Positions 49,200 through 62,359 are shown, counted from the stretch's first letter. The stretch: DNA of 64,000 nt from Lumbricus rubellus (GCA_945859605.1 OX243815.1:48044893-48108892); one strand, 5' to 3'. Numbers and translations: made by a program. The notes: generated from the letters alone by a model not told the origin.

Positions 49200-50062
49200 T
49201 ATTGTATTGTATTGTATTGTATCTGACCATTTATAAAGCGCCTCTTGCAGCAAGAGCCTTTCAGAAGCGCTCCCAGTGCGTTCAACCCCGAGAAAAAGGC
49301 AAGTTTTCAGACAAGAGAAAGACGAGGATACACTACCAGAGAGTATGGCAGAGCGAACTGATGGAGGAAGCCCATTCCATAGGCAAGGCCGTAGCCAGGA
49401 TTTTATTTCGGGGGGTGTTTTTATCGACACAATTTTGCGACGACCTTTTTTTTTAGTCCTCCGGTTCAAAAATCTTGGAAATATTTTCCATTTTCGCCGT
49501 CAAAATTTCTGATGACCTTTGTTTCAGTCGTTAACTTCATTATTCAGATCGGAATTTAATCTATTATTTCGTTTCGGGGTGTTTTATGGCTTTTTCCATG
49601 CTTTTTTGCATCAAGAACTAAAAAATGCAATAGATTTTTTCAGCATTTTCCATTTCGGGGGGTGTTCAAACACCCAAAACACCCCCTGTCTACGGCCTTG
49701 TCCATAGGGAGGAACCAATGCAGGCAAATGATCTGGATTGAGCCATGGTGGTCCTGACTCGGGGGACAAAATTAGGTCATGCCGATCAGAGGACCTAAGT
49801 CCTAAGAGGTCGCAACGAAGTGGCAGATAGGGGTCGAAGTATATGATCACACAGATACTTCGGGGCAAGACCCAATTGAGACTTAAGGACTAAAACCAGG
49901 ACTTTAAATTGTATACGGGCCGAGAGTGGAAGCCAGTGAAGTTGTTCAGTCATGAATGTAGAAATGTGGGAGAATCGAGGAAGACGGCAGCATTGAGTAC
50001 AGATTGCAGAGGATCTAGCCGAACCTTAGGCAGGCCAATAAGGACGGAATGGTTAGATCTAT
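49200..50062 (-). mobile_element. L2/CR1-like LINE 3' fragment, split by an hAT-like insertion
   Basis: The minus strand, read across frameshifts, gives SVLNAAVFLDSPTF, NNFTGFHSRPVYNLK, PRSICVIIYFDPY, RSSDRHDLILSPESG and, beyond the insertion at 49384-49700, WNGLPPSVRSAILSG, KTCLFLGVERTGSASE and the nucleotide tail GAGGCGCTTTATAAATGG, closed by an ATACA repeat. This is the C-terminal reverse-transcriptase-associated region of an L2/CR1-like LINE. Confidence 0.75.
49384..49700. mobile_element. hAT-like short element nested in a LINE
   Basis: Ends CAAGGCCGTAG and CTACGGCCTTG, flanked by an 8-bp duplication TCCATAGG (49376-49383 and 49701-49708). Inside are TTTCGGGGGGTGTT near both ends and a TTTTTTTTAGTCCTCCGG block related to the element at 63228. 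It is younger than the LINE it interrupts. Confidence 0.85.
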
Positions 50063-50189
50063 ATAGACCTACTTCTAGGATGGTTTAGGCTTACACACAA
50101 GTTTTCAACAGTTAGCATTCGACGTTAGAGTTCGACAGAAAATTACTGTTTTATTTTGGTTTTTGTGTAAAACAGTTTCTTTTCTCATA

Positions 50190-50440
50190 AATGAAAGATG
50201 GTTCAATGCGCCTGGAAATAATTTTTTTAAGCTTTGCTGTGGTCGGTCCATCTTTCTGGAATAAGTTACTTATTACTCTTCGTAATGAACTTCTTTGTCT
50301 TTCTTTGCCCCTTTTCCGCAAGCGTTTGAAAACCATTCTCTTTTATTTTGGTTTGGTGTCAGGTGTGAAGCGCCCCTGAGAAGTTTCTCTTGAAGTGGTG
50401 CTATATAATTATGACATTGTCTACCATTTCAATAATATTA
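50190..50440 (+). mobile_element. LINE 3' fragment
   Basis: Plus-strand frame with VVGPSFWNKLLITLRNELL, PLFRKRLKTILFYFGLV and the tail AAGCGCCCCTGAGAAG followed by GTGCTATATAATTATG. A second, shorter relative lies at 51470-51650. Confidence 0.65.
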
Positions 50441-51469
50441 CGATTACAAAAGACATGAACATACGACAAATGCATACGAGTGGACACGTAGACAAACAGA
50501 CAGCAGGCAAGCTAGAGTATCAACACGAGGTATGCCTATAATAGGTGAATATTATATTATATGCCGTGTAACAGTATGGAAAGTTCAAGCGTCTACGCAT
50601 GTGGTTTAAATGCTAATTCATGTAAATATATGCATACCATATATATTTATTATATTTATAACTGTTTCTCTCTGTACAACGTGTATACATATTTGGCTTC
50701 TGGTTCAAGCAGTTCGTTCTGCTGGTGGCAGTTTTATTTTTATCTCAACATCGAGTCGTGACAATCGAGTGCAGCACTTGAATGTCGAGCCAAAAACCTC
50801 TTCATGTAAATGTTTCACCATTCACCGGTGTCCACCACGAACTATGACCTTTCGTGTGCAGTACAACTAGCCACTAATAGTCGTGACAACAGTACACAGG
50901 ATGTCGTCGAAATTCGGTCTCGTGCCAGGTACTGCTTGTACGCGGCCAACTATGCTAATGACAACTCGACGACGATACTTTGTTGCAACAGTGTTAATGG
51001 CGTTGATGGCCAATAAAATGTGATGATTATCACTGTATCGGCTGCAATTTGATGCGGTTATATTATGACTCAAGGCTCGTGCTTTCCATATGTCGATTCA
51101 AATCGTAATCATGAATAACCAGAATCATAACCTTAATATATGATTTTTATCTCCTAAAATATTTAAAATCGTTATCTAGTAAAATCGTAGTAAAAATCGA
51201 CTAAAATCTAAATCGAACTGGGCAAATTCTGAAATGACACGTAGGCCTATGGTCTCCTAAACAGCTCTTGATCATGATTGCTTAAAATCTTAATCAAATC
51301 TGTTCAAATCCTAATCACAATTTTGTAAAATCTTTATTGTGATCCTCCAATTGTATTGTCGTCTACGATGCTCAGCTACTAGACCTGAGCTATAGCCTAA
51401 TCTTAGCTTATTAACCTCTATTATAATTATTATGGTGCTACAGTTGGTCTTTCTCTCTTAAATTAGTTA
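50441..51469. other. Non-coding stretch without recognisable features
   Basis: AT-rich sequence with small open frames that resemble no family I recognise. Around 51075-51330 there are many diffuse AAATC words on both strands, perhaps an old degenerate repeat. Confidence 0.4.
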
Positions 51470-51650
51470 CATACAACTTATTACTCTCCGTAATGAACTT
51501 CTTTGTCTTTCTGTGCCCCCTTTCCGCAAGCGCTTGAAAACCATTCTCTTTTATTGTGGTTTAGTGTCCGGTCTGGAACGCCTCTGAAGAGTTTCTCTTG
51601 AAGATGCGCTATATAAATGCACGATCACGATTACAATTACGATTATCATT
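51470..51650 (+). mobile_element. LINE 3' tail fragment
   Basis: Shares TTACTCTCCGTAATGAACTT, CTTTCCGCAAGCGCTTGAAA and the tail GATGCGCTATATAAATGCAC with the copy at 50190-50440, and ends in short GATTAC-type repeats. Confidence 0.6.
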
Positions 51651-52021
51651 ATTTGCCCAAGACGTGAAGTTAACTTACAGTTCATTGTCATCATTCATTG
51701 TAAACCTTAGACTGAAATCCGAACAATAAACAAGAATTGTCAATTGATTTTAATTGAATGAAAAACAAAAATCAATGAGGTAAACATAAACATAAACACA
51801 AACATATTTTGGTCGACGTTCAAATGTTCAATAATTAATTATAGTCGACAGACAAACAGATTAATTATGTCTGCAATAAATAAACATATTTTATGACTTT
51901 GGTTATATTAAGAGAGCAATTAAGACAATGATTTAAAAACCATATCACTTTAAAAATTATGTCTGCAATATATAAAATATTCTTGTAACAATAAAAACGA
52001 TAATAATGAGAAAAAAAATTA

Positions 52022-52029
52022 TAATAAAA

Positions 52030-52067
<38 letters not shown>

Positions 52068-52082
52068 GAAGATGATGATGAT
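52022..52082. repeat. GAT trinucleotide array
   Basis: About 15 GAT/ATG units, then GAAGAA and more GAT. Confidence 0.85.
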
Positions 52083-52768
52083 AGTATAATATTGCCCCCT
52101 CTGAACCCCGTCTCCTACGCCTATGCGTGGTCTGCAGAAGTTCCTCGTAGAAATGGACCAATGTTTTGATGGACCAATCATTTGCCTGTCTTCCTTCTCC
52201 GTTTTTAGACCAACCGGAAGTACGGCCCCTTGAGTCCGAAAGAGGACGAACTGTCTCACAAATAGCAGACATGCGCAGACAAGTCAGTCCTCTGTAGGAA
52301 CAGGTGCGTCACAAGTTGATCACATCGTCCGTTTTTAGAAGCATGTCGTTGCCGATGCAATCTACTGCGAATGATTTTCAATGTCCTTATTGAGATGACA
52401 GCTGCAGTTAGGTATGAAATCATCGCAGAGAACGGTGGACTCGTTTTAGTAATTAATCAAATCAATCAATCAATTATCTGTGTCCGGTTTGAACAGATAG
52501 GTCCTGCAAGATCTGTTATTGTTCTGAATCAGCTATTATTATTAATAATAGTAATGACAGTAGTAGTAATAACAATGACAATTTCTATGGCGCCGTAACA
52601 CATGTTACAAGGGCGCTTCACATGCTATAGCCTACATACAGTCATTATTGTCTATTGTTATCCTTCGTTGTGGATCAGATCTACGCTGAGTAACACAATA
52701 GCAACAACAATAGGGCCTACTAACAATGGTATCAATCCGCTCGCGCACTCTTAGGCTACTGCGGCGCT

Positions 52769-53006
52769 CAGGGCCGTAGCAACAACGAACGTGGCCCCCT
52801 ACAAGCATAATGTCCGAAATTTCTGACGACGTTTTTTAGTCATCCGGCCAAAATCTCGGGAAAATTTCATCAATTCGCCGTCCGAAAAAGTTGATGACCT
52901 CTATATTTTTTGTCATTTCATTCATTTTTTGCCACTTTTAGGGGCCCCTTCCTTGCCGGGGGCCCCCTTCGGCCAGAGGGTACGGAGGGCGGTGGCTACG
53001 CCTCTG
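52769..53006. mobile_element. hAT-like short element
   Basis: Ends CAGGGCCGTAGCAAC and GTGGCTACGCCTCTG, flanked by an 8-bp duplication GCGGCGCT (52761-52768 and 53007-53014). The internal words TTTTTTAGTCATCCGGCCAA and AAAGTTGATGACCT are the inverse of those in the element at 63228-63695. Confidence 0.85.
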
Positions 53007-54049
53007 GCGGCGCTCTTCTTCAGTCGCAGGTCCTATGATCTGCAATGACCTCCATCTTACACTCCACTGTCGGGTGAGAGTCTTGAAGGGTCAAGATAAT
53101 TATAGGAAGAAGACGTTTTGGATGGAAAAGAGGAAATCAGAAAAAAATCTAAAGGTGGTCCAATTATGACCTACAAAAATACCAATACTTATTTCATAAA
53201 ATTTTAATCGGTAATGTGTGTTTAAATGGACGTGCTCAAATACGAGCATTTCGGTGCAGTCGGAACACAGGCAGCGAGGAGTTTGAATAAAGAAACGTAA
53301 GCTCAAAATAAGTTTGCAATAAACAAAGTATACGGTACCATAAAGTCTGTAGCATTTAGTGGCTTGTCTCCACCATAATTCGAGCCTTTAACCTACTGCG
53401 CCTGTAATTCTCCTGAAACACAGAAAATATTAATCGTCGAGTCTCATTCACATACTCAAACAGCCTACTGAGACCTGAAAAACTAGTAGCTCTGTGTAGA
53501 TTTGAATCTCCGAATAGCACAACTTGCATAGACAGTTGTACACGTTGCAGCCATTCATATTATGGACAGTTGTGATCAAGGATCTCAACACAATCATTTC
53601 ATTGAAAAAATTAGCAGAGTCTAGGCCAGAATATAGTGGCTAGGCCTATTATAGGCAAAAGTTTTCATAATTATACACTGCACAGACCTGATTCCTCTTA
53701 ATAGTCATATCCGTGCTCTCAAAGCGAATTTAATCACCCGGTATAGCTTAATAGGCACACGGCTCAAACCAATTAATACCAATTGTCACGATAAACAATA
53801 TAATTGCTAAGCTTCCGTCTGTAGTGTAATTAAAGTGTCGACAAACCTTCACCGGCAACTACAATTATTTCTCGGCTCCTCCCACTGCTATTTATAACCG
53901 TTACCATAGAAACCGTGGCATGGCTGCCGATTAGTAACTTCTATAGCGACGTCGTCTAATGGACAAGTCATCAAGCGGCAGTGCATGGAGGGTAATGCAC
54001 TCATCCCAATAGGATTTAGAGCCAGCCTATGGATAAACAATTTGAGAAG
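53007..54049. other. Non-coding stretch without recognisable features
   Basis: Apart from the end of the preceding element's target site, I see no repeat, gene or RNA here. Confidence 0.4.
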
Positions 54050-54124
<75 letters not shown>

Positions 54125-54320
54125 ACACAGCTAGATCAGAGATAGAGACAAGGGGAGAGAGACAGACAGAGACAGATAAAGAGAGAAGAGAGAGATAGAG
54201 AGATAGGTCACGAGAAACAGACAGAGAGACAGAGATAGAGCGATGGAGACAGAGACACAGAGACACAGAGACACAGAGACAGACAGAGAAACAGAGTCAG
54301 ACAGACAGAAAGAGAGACAG
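54050..54320. repeat. GACA/GAGA array
   Basis: Pure GACA repeats (54056-54122) followed by mixed GAGACAGA sequence. Purine-rich on the plus strand. Confidence 0.9.
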
Positions 54321-55296
54321 AAGAGTGTCGCAGATTTTGATGTTTTTTACATCTCACCCAAATTTTCATGTCACAGGATCAGTGAATCAATCCAATAATT
54401 ACGGCATCAACCGATATGACAATAATACTTTCATCCAAAACGACTTCCTTTCTGCTTATATAATTATATTCCGAAATAACTGATGACTCCGCAATTATAA
54501 TCGGCTGAATACAGTTCACGAAATGACGAACTAGCTTATCTTAATCATTTTTGAATCATCTCCTAAACTTACCCACACAGCTTTCTACGAAGCAAAAGAG
54601 AAATGCTGAATTCATATCTGAGTAAATTCAAACCTACAAAATCTGGGCCTTGTATTAGTCCATAGTCGTGCCACTACCTATACAATCTATACAATGGCCT
54701 AAGTATGGTCCTGGGTCCACATCTAATGTTGTAAATACCTGTAATGAATGTTCCTTGGACGCGCCGGTATATGATACATTTCCGTGTAGAAGGTAGACTC
54801 TACACGTAGTCAGGCAGAAGACGTTTGAATGCCGGAAATTGTGCGACATCCTCGATCAAAGTAGGTCTGGAACAGGACAAAGAATACGGTACTGTGTGTA
54901 CAGTTCTCAGCAGAAAAGTACACAGCGTTGTACAATGTAAACCTGTACCACACAATGACTGAAATTGAGAGACAACGCGTGGGCCTATAAGATGTAAAAC
55001 TGGTCAATCAGAGAATGTTGATAACACGTCATTGTTGATGAAACAGCAAATGAGTAACCATAGAAATTTACCGAAACGTCAACTCACATGCGAGTGAAAT
55101 GGTGGCTGAATATAAATCTGGACGAGTGCCAGACTCTCATAATTTTTAATAGAACGAACTGATTTTTAGACTGTTGCAGGGAACCAGTCGTTTTCAAGAC
55201 TTTGACTGAGAATCGACAGATTTTAAGACTTTTGCACAGAAGTGGATAATATTGAACTTCTGACAGAGAACCATAGAAAGACAGAGAACCATGGAC

Positions 55297-55400
55297 AACC
55301 AGTAGATTTTAAACTTCTTAAAGAGAACCAGTAGATTTTAAACTTCTTAAAGAGAACCAGTAGATTTTAAACTTCTGACGGAGAACCAGTAGATTTAAGA
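55297..55400. repeat. Short minisatellite, unit about 29 bp
   Basis: GAACCAGTAGATTTTAAACT recurs at about 55324, 55353 and 55382 with AACTTCTTAAAGA between, with a partial copy before. The flanking 54321-55683 holds nothing else I can name. Confidence 0.75.
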
Positions 55401-55683
55401 CTTTGCACGATTGCCCTCCTTTCCTTTCCTCACCATTCTAAACATTAGTTTTTCAGTACTAGATGCTATAAATTAGCCTATAATTATGTACCCCAATTCA
55501 TTTTTAACTTTTATCTGAAAATTGGCTTTGTAAAACGGGTGTTGTTGGACTAGACAACGCTAATTATAGACTGTAGGTTTTTACTTTGTCCCAAATAGAA
55601 ATTTCTAGGTTTCTTTTACTTTCTACAGCCTACAACAGGTAGGCTCCCAATAAAGCTTACTGCTGCTATTCAACTCATTATAA

Positions 55684-55930
55684 ATAATAAGTATTATTAT
55701 TATTATTATAATTATTATAATTATTATAATTATAATTATTAGTATAATTATTATTATTATTATTATAATTATTATTATGTATACCATTTATTGTCTTCAA
55801 CATAATATTAGTATAACTAGTATAATTATTATTATTAATATTATTATCATTATTATAATATCTCTATCATAATATGTTACTATTATTATAATTATTATTA
55901 TTATACTATTTTATTATTTTCAACATAATA
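55684..55930. repeat. ATT/AAT-rich low-complexity tract
   Basis: Almost only A and T, as imperfect ATT and AATT units, with TATTATTTTCAACATAATATT-like segments partly duplicated at the two ends. Confidence 0.8.
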
Positions 55931-56514
55931 TTATGTTACGGACAGTACAATTAACAAGGGAAGCACTGGTTATTGTTCTATACATTAGGGCCTATGCTTA
56001 TAAGCCTAATGAAAAAGCCGATAATTATCATTAACTGGACGTAATTAGGTCTCAAAAGTTACAGCCACGAAGAAATGAGTGTTTAAAAGTGCATTGTATT
56101 CTGCATTTTTCTTTTCTATGGTGATATCGGCTGCAACGCCCGACATCGATGCCGTGGCCTGGCCTGGATGTAGGCCTATACTGGTACAAGAGTATCTCTA
56201 TCATAATATGTTACTATTATTATCGTTATAATTCTCACTATTGTTATATTATCAGGTCTAAACTTGCATAGAGAGGCCCATCATCATATTATAATATTGC
56301 ATCATTGTATTATAGCCCATACAATATTGTTGTATTGTTAGTAGCCTATCGTATTATTTATTATTGGGCTATATAAGTTGCAAGAGTGTTTGAGTTGTCA
56401 ACTGACCTTTTACCTGCGAGTTCGAGGCCCGATCCCACGAAGTCTTCATGTTGCATTGACGGTGGTACGCTGTTGTGTAATGCAACCCATAAGAAGATCA
56501 TGATAGCCCGGTCA

Positions 56515-57140
56515 CTGCTGTTGTCTACTGTTGTCTACTGTTGTCTACACTGTTGTCTACCGTTGTCTACCGTTGTCTACTGTTGTCTACTGTTGTCTAC
56601 ACTGTTGTCTACCGTTGTCTACCGTTGCCTACTGTTGTCTACTGTTGTCTACACTGTTGTCTACCGTTGTCTACCGTTGTCTACTGTTGTCTACACTGTT
56701 GTCTACCGTTGTCTACCGTTGTCTACCGTTGTCTACCGTTGTCTACTGTTGTCTACTGTTGTCTACTGTTGTCTACTGTTGTCTATTGTTGTCTACACTG
56801 TTGTCTACTGTTGTCTACTGTTGTCTACACTGTTGTCTACCGTTGTCTACCGTTGTCTACCGTTGTCTACTGTTGTCTACTGTTGTCTACACTGTTGTCT
56901 ACCGTTGTCTACCGTTGTCTACCGTTGTCTACTGTTGTCTACTGTTGTCTACTGTTGTCTACTGTTGTCTACTGTTGTCTACGGCTGTCTACTGTTGTCT
57001 ACTGTTGTCTGCTGTTGTCTACCGTTGTCTACCGTTGTCTACTGTTGTCTACTGTTGTCTACTGCTGTCTACTGTTGTCTACTGTTGTCTACTGTTGTCT
57101 GCTGTTGTCTACTGTTGTCTACTGTTGTAAACTGTTGTCT
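56515..57140. repeat. 10-bp minisatellite TGTTGTCTAC, about 60 copies
   Basis: The unit is TGTTGTCTAC with a C variant in first position and occasional 12-bp units carrying an extra AC. Because the unit contains no stop in any phase and its length is not a multiple of three, all three plus frames stay open for 200-280 codons; these are not genes. The variants are grouped in larger blocks of about 50 bp that recur, so the array has a higher-order structure. Confidence 0.95.
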
Positions 57141-57339
57141 GTGCGACTCAGCCGCTCAACCTTTCAAAGACAACACCCCTCTCTCAAGACAAATGATTTT
57201 GAAACTCACAATAAATGTTCGATTGTTTATTTAAAAAACTTTATTTTGCACTGTTTTATTATTCTTCTTGCGTTACCTATTTTTCCAACATGGAGATGCA
57301 TCCCATCTTCAAGGCTCCATCATCTCCGTTATCCCATCT

Positions 57340-57620
57340 GCTCATGACATTTCTTTTTGTACATAGACTGGGTCGGGGCCAACTCCGAGGAAAGCTCTTG
57401 AAGGGGCGCTATATAAATTTTGATTTATTGATCGATTGAGTGACTGACTGAGTGAATGAATGAATGAATGATTGACTGACTGACTGGTTTAATGAATTAA
57501 TTTTAAAAAATATTGATTGATTTTTTGATTGTCTGACTGATCTATTGAATAACTGGCTGAATGACTGAACGAATGTATGATTGAATGATTGATTGACTAA
57601 CTGATTGATTCATTGATTGA
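57340..57620 (+). mobile_element. LINE tail with long TGAC/TGAT end
   Basis: Contains AGCTCTTGAAGGGGCGCTATATAAAT-type sequence (57391-57420), followed by about 190 bases of degenerate TGAT, TGAC and TGAA units. It is the same tail module as the LINE copies elsewhere. Confidence 0.6.
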
Positions 57621-57937
57621 TTAGCCTTACCCTAACATACCTCACTTCATCTGACCACACCCAAATCAAGAATTATAACAACTTACCATTTCCAAACCTT
57701 GAGACATCAACAGCGCCGCGTGAAGCCAGACAGTCAACTACATCATACATTCAGATAACTTGAAACACCTTCAACATGAAATCCTGTCAGAGCCAGTCGC
57801 CTGACCGACCGCCCGCCTGCCCGACCCGCAGTCTGCTATGGCTCATAATCACTGACCCCAAATTAAAACAACGAGACTGACGCATAATGAAATGCTCAAT
57901 TAAAACTCTGCTGATCGCATATGATCGTATTGAACCA

Positions 57938-58285
57938 TCTGTGACTCTCTCTGTCTCTCTCTATGTCTCTCACCCTGTCTTTATTCTGTCTCTCTCTATG
58001 TCTCTCTTCGCCATATGTCTCTCTGTCTCTGTGTCTCTGTCTCTGTCTCTCTGTGCCTCTCTGTTACTCCCTTGTCTCTTTTTGTGTCTCGATATATCTA
58101 CCTGCATCCTCCTATGTCTCTCTTTGTATATCTGTTTTTCCCTCTGTCTCTCTTTGTCTCTCTGTTTTTCAGCATGTCTCACTCTGTCTCTATATCTGTC
58201 TCTATCTGTCTCTATGTGTCTCTGCATATTCCTCTGTCTCTCTTTGTTTCTTTAAGTCTCTCTATATCTCACTCTATCATCATTC
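57938..58285. repeat. TCTCTG pyrimidine array 1
   Basis: Degenerate CTCTGTCTCT repeats. Long open frames in several phases on both strands are consequences of the composition. Confidence 0.85.
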
Positions 58286-58454
58286 TTGTGTGAGATTGTA
58301 AGTACTTGGTGCTGACTATATTATAGACGCTGGCTTGCTGCGTCTGACGAAAAGTTGCAACCGGATGACAGCGAGTTGAAGAGGTACTTTCCTTCGTCGT
58401 TCTTCCGCGTTAAGTTACTTAGACATGGGTACTTCCCCCGAGGACTATATCGCC

Positions 58455-58700
58455 CCTGTCTCTCTCTGTGTGTGTCTCTTTCTGCCTCTCTCTGTATTTC
58501 CGTCTGTCTCTTTCTGTTCCTCTCAGTGTCTCTCTCTGTGTCTGTTCCTGTATCTCTCTCAGTCTCTTTCTGTCTCTCTCTGTGTGTCTCCCTCTCCATC
58601 TCGATCTCTATATGTTTCTCTCTCTTTCTGAATCTTCCCCTATCTCTCTCTGTCATTCTCTGTATCTTTATATCACCTTCTGTCTATCTCTGTATTTCTT
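58455..58700. repeat. TCTCTG pyrimidine array 2
   Basis: A second, similar array, separated from the first by about 170 bases of complex sequence. No gene is apparent between them. Confidence 0.85.
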
Positions 58701-59054
58701 TCAATCTAATCTCCTCTTCCTTACCTGCTGCTTCTCCCGCTTCTCTTTCTTAGTATCTAACTTTCATTCATTCACGATGCTCCAAATACGGCTGGGCTCC
58801 GCCATGGAGCGCACGCAAACACGCGGCTTCATATCCGCAAAGCACTTCTTATACAAGACCAAACTTAATTAAATGGCCTACATGAATTATAGTACAACAG
58901 GCGATGTTAAAAGGCCTACACTGCAGCCACGGCTTGAATGTAGCTTCCTTGTATAAAAGGCCTATTATGATGGCCTATGATAATTATTATGTGAGGCAAC
59001 AATAACCACAAAATAATCACTACAAATATCCTATTGTCTCTAAAGTTCAAATCT

Positions 59055-59065
59055 GCCGCACCCTG
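59055..59065. repeat. Solitary mariner-type end
   Basis: GCCGCACCCTG followed by TA is exactly the right-hand end of the foldback element at 2197-3378, here without a partner end. It may be a deletion remnant or chance. Confidence 0.4.
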
Positions 59066-59250
59066 TATATTATTGTATTATGTCCTGTCAATCCCACTTG
59101 AGTGATGTTATCAGCAACTCGCAACAACTACCCCCTCCCCCTCTTCTGAGTTAGCAGGCGCCATAAGGGACGACCATAGAATGGAAAAATCGCATTGGGC
59201 TGTTTTTGAAGACAAGAGCAGGGCACCAGCTTCATCAGAAGGGATCGTCG

Positions 59251-59330
59251 AGAGGTTCATACAGTGAATAACCTATACCTACATAAATACAGAGGTTCAT
59301 ACAGTGAATAACATATACCTACATAAATAC
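59251..59330. repeat. Tandem duplication of a 40-bp unit
   Basis: AGAGGTTCATACAGTGAATA begins both 40-bp copies, which differ at one base (ACCTATACC against ACATATACC). Recent slippage duplication. Confidence 0.85.
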
Positions 59331-59734
59331 ATACGTATAGGTCCTATACACAAGTAGCCTATACATTCAGTCATACATATATAGTCCTACATTCACATTA
59401 AACGCAAACATATTATATGGGCCCACATACGTAGGAACATACACATAATTATACATGCACACACAAACTAAATTACATACAAACAAGCATACATACAAAC
59501 ATACATTCGCCCGCATACACAATTACACATTGACACTCATCTTCTACGCATGCGTGCACACGTGACAGTAAGCATACCGAAAAATAATGCAGAAGTGTGC
59601 ACAAACAACTGCTTATATACGTTAAGTGGACCAGCGCAACTGTGTACCTCCTCGCAAACGCATAACCCCGATCCAAACACTTTTACTATTATTGGTGCAG
59701 AGAGGTGAGAAGTATATACAATTATACATAAGAC

Positions 59735-60110
59735 ATGGAGTCAGAGAAAAGGGAGAAAGGCAGACAGAGAGCTAGAGATACATGCAGGTAGAGAGACATG
59801 CAGGTAGGTATACATGCAAGTAGAGAGACAGAGAGCTAGAGATAGATGCAGGTAGAGAGACAGAAAGGTAGAAAGATGTCTCAGTGTCTCATGCGGGTGA
59901 GAGACCGAGGCATAGATGATATTGCGTAATAGCCTACATGAAATGAGAGAGACAGAGAGCAACAGAAGGAAGCAGAGAGTGATACACAAAGAATTAGATA
60001 GAAATAAACGGATAGATAGACAGAGCGACATACAAAGAGACTAATAAGAGACAGAAAGAGAGACATACAGAGAGAGAGACGAAGAGAAACAGACAGACAA
60101 ACTCAATGCG
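59735..60110. repeat. GAGACAGA purine array
   Basis: Degenerate AGAGAGACAGAGAG sequence with embedded ACATGCAGGTAG subrepeats near its start. Confidence 0.8.
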
Positions 60111-60689
60111 GGTAAGACACAGATAGATAGAGAGCGAAAGATATACAGAGAGGGACACTGAACAGGTAGACAGAGAGTTTCATAGAGACATGACACACAC
60201 TCAGAGAAAGACATAGGGACAAAGAGAGACGCAGACACCGAGGCACAAGCAGCCATACAAGTAGAGAAACGTCTGGACAGATTCAGAAGAAAAGACGTGT
60301 TGATACAAAGAGCCACAGCAAGTGGCAATTTCAATTTGCATTTAACGGAGCAAAAATTCGACATAATGTTTATTTTTATGGCCAACAACCAAGGACTCCT
60401 AAGACCGACCGCTGCGCTTTGCGTAACAAGTCACATACCTAGCGAACCGACGCGCCTTCGTGAGGTTATTGTAAGGCGCTATATAAATGTTCATATAGAC
60501 CTACATACATGCAACCTCCTCTACCGTAGTGAAAAGCAGTGGCACCCCTAGCGAATGCATTAGCAACTTCTATCATTAATCTGCCATGCATAACAAGTGG
60601 TGCACCTAGCGAATCCACCTGCAACCTCTTCACTCACTGAACTACTCAAGAGTTATCCCAGTGCACACAAATCATAGTCGTTGGACTTG

Positions 60690-60850
60690 AACTGGACAAA
60701 CCCTCTGACGAGACGCAGCACTCGTGAATATGCGTGTACCCTGCACACATAAAACTGTTCTTTTGGGGCGCACTGCGTCGGGGAACGCCTCTGAGTAGTT
60801 TTTTTTGAAGGGGCGCTATATAAATTTTCGAATGAATGAATGAATGAATA
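60690..60850 (+). mobile_element. SINE or LINE tail
   Basis: AACGCCTCTGAGTAG, TTGAAGGGGCGCTATATAAA and GAATGAATGAATGAATAA close this copy. The segment before it, AAACTGTTCTTTTGGGGCGC, resembles the middle of the SINE family only loosely. Confidence 0.55.
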
Positions 60851-62319
60851 ACTAACTATGACTCAACGGAAGCATTTTTTAGATTCAGAGATTACAGTTA
60901 TGACAGCGTGGCTGCCATAAATAGGCTTCAGCTTGCGACACTGTGTCATTGCAAAGAGTATTATAGCGTCGCCCTCCTCCGTTCTTCAGGCTTGGAACTG
61001 GCACTACCGCAGATATGGAAGTGACGGAGTTTCTACTATTACGATCCACTGGAAAAATCAAGTGGACATAAGATAGCTGCGAGAAATTATACAAGCCATT
61101 ATCAGAAATTGGAAACAGGTGATTTCGAGTCGAGGTTCTGGCCACAACGGCTTTTCTTGGAAAATTAATTCAATCAGGAGTAAAATAAGTTAGCAACTAT
61201 CACCCTTATTACTCAATTATTAGGAAACGCACGATGGGACATCGAAACTGACTGTAAAGTAACACACGTAAGTAATAGGCCTAATAATGTAATAAAGAAG
61301 CTGCAGCCAAAATGATGTTATCACCAATTGATGCAAAGTTTCGGGTCAAATACAACGAATGTTGACAGTGAAAATTCAACTTACGAAACTGAAGAGCAGT
61401 GGTCTCTGAAGATAGTCGGACAATTAGCCATGGATTTCATTATGTTACAGACTTCATTTTCTTGGTCTTGGTATACGACGAAAACCTGTGGCCAGTCCTC
61501 TCCCTCGCCGTCTCACCTGTCAATGTATACACCCATCTCACTCATTACAGTTGTATTTGCCATCGAACTCTCGCACCAACACCACGATCTTGAACTTTTA
61601 CCGGCAACCATTCTCCAACACGATTCAGGTATCACACGCAAACATCGAACTTTCTGAATCAACTTTATACACCAACATCGAACTATCTCAAAATCTTCGA
61701 ATGCTCACAGCAACACCACCAGAGCCAAGGTACAACTCGATCAACTGTTTCAATTCTACAAAGGCCGACACAGAACATTATATATAGCCACGACGTACAA
61801 GTGGCATACCAACGCCGCACGCTGAAGCGTAGCCTATACCTCGGATGTCTATTGCATGCATAATTTGTTTTTCAGATGTGCATTTCAATGGTGAAAACAC
61901 AGCGTCCACGACTACTGTACTGCATTGTACCCGTCCAAATAACTCTGCGCTTACGACGACGACCAGTGCATATATAATCATAGCTGCAGGACTTTTGTCG
62001 CTTCTAAGTTGCGGCCAAGAAACGCATCATATGGAGCCTGAAGGTCTAAGAAACAATGCGGAGTCATCTGACACGAGATGCGTGTAAAGTTGTTGTGGGT
62101 GGCCGTGCTATGGTCACTGGCTGCTATTCCCTCATGAGAGTAGGTCTATAAAATATTGTTATTATTGTGGCCATAGGAATTGTTGGACCGATGTTCAAAC
62201 GATTGTCGCCTGCGTTAGATGTCGTGTTGTACGCGCGACAACATTCCGCAAATAAGCGACAACAATGCGTACATGAATATCACAAAAATATCTACATTTG
62301 CATGCATACAGATATATAT
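60851..62319. other. Non-coding stretch without supportable genes
   Basis: Several open frames of 60-110 codons occur on both strands but none shows family motifs, and no splice-site or paralogue support is available. A short near-repeat, CAACATCGAACT, occurs at about 61674 and nearby. Confidence 0.4.
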
Positions 62320-62321
62320 CT

Positions 62322-62352
<31 letters not shown>
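62320..62352. repeat. AT dinucleotide array
   Basis: About 15 AT units, followed by GTGTGTGT-type sequence. Confidence 0.85.

Positions 62353-62359
<7 letters not shown>

Noticed and set aside
56386..57347. Three overlapping open frames of 199-282 codons with repeats of CLLLSTVVY
   Set aside because: They are the three reading phases of a 10-bp minisatellite without stops. A real protein would not be open in all phases.
57887..58872. Leucine/serine-rich frames resembling secreted or membrane proteins
   Set aside because: They come from TCTCTG microsatellites; several frames and both strands are open, with no domain.
60885..61145. 86-codon minus-strand frame as a gene
   Set aside because: No recognisable motif, no splice context and no related sequence in the window.
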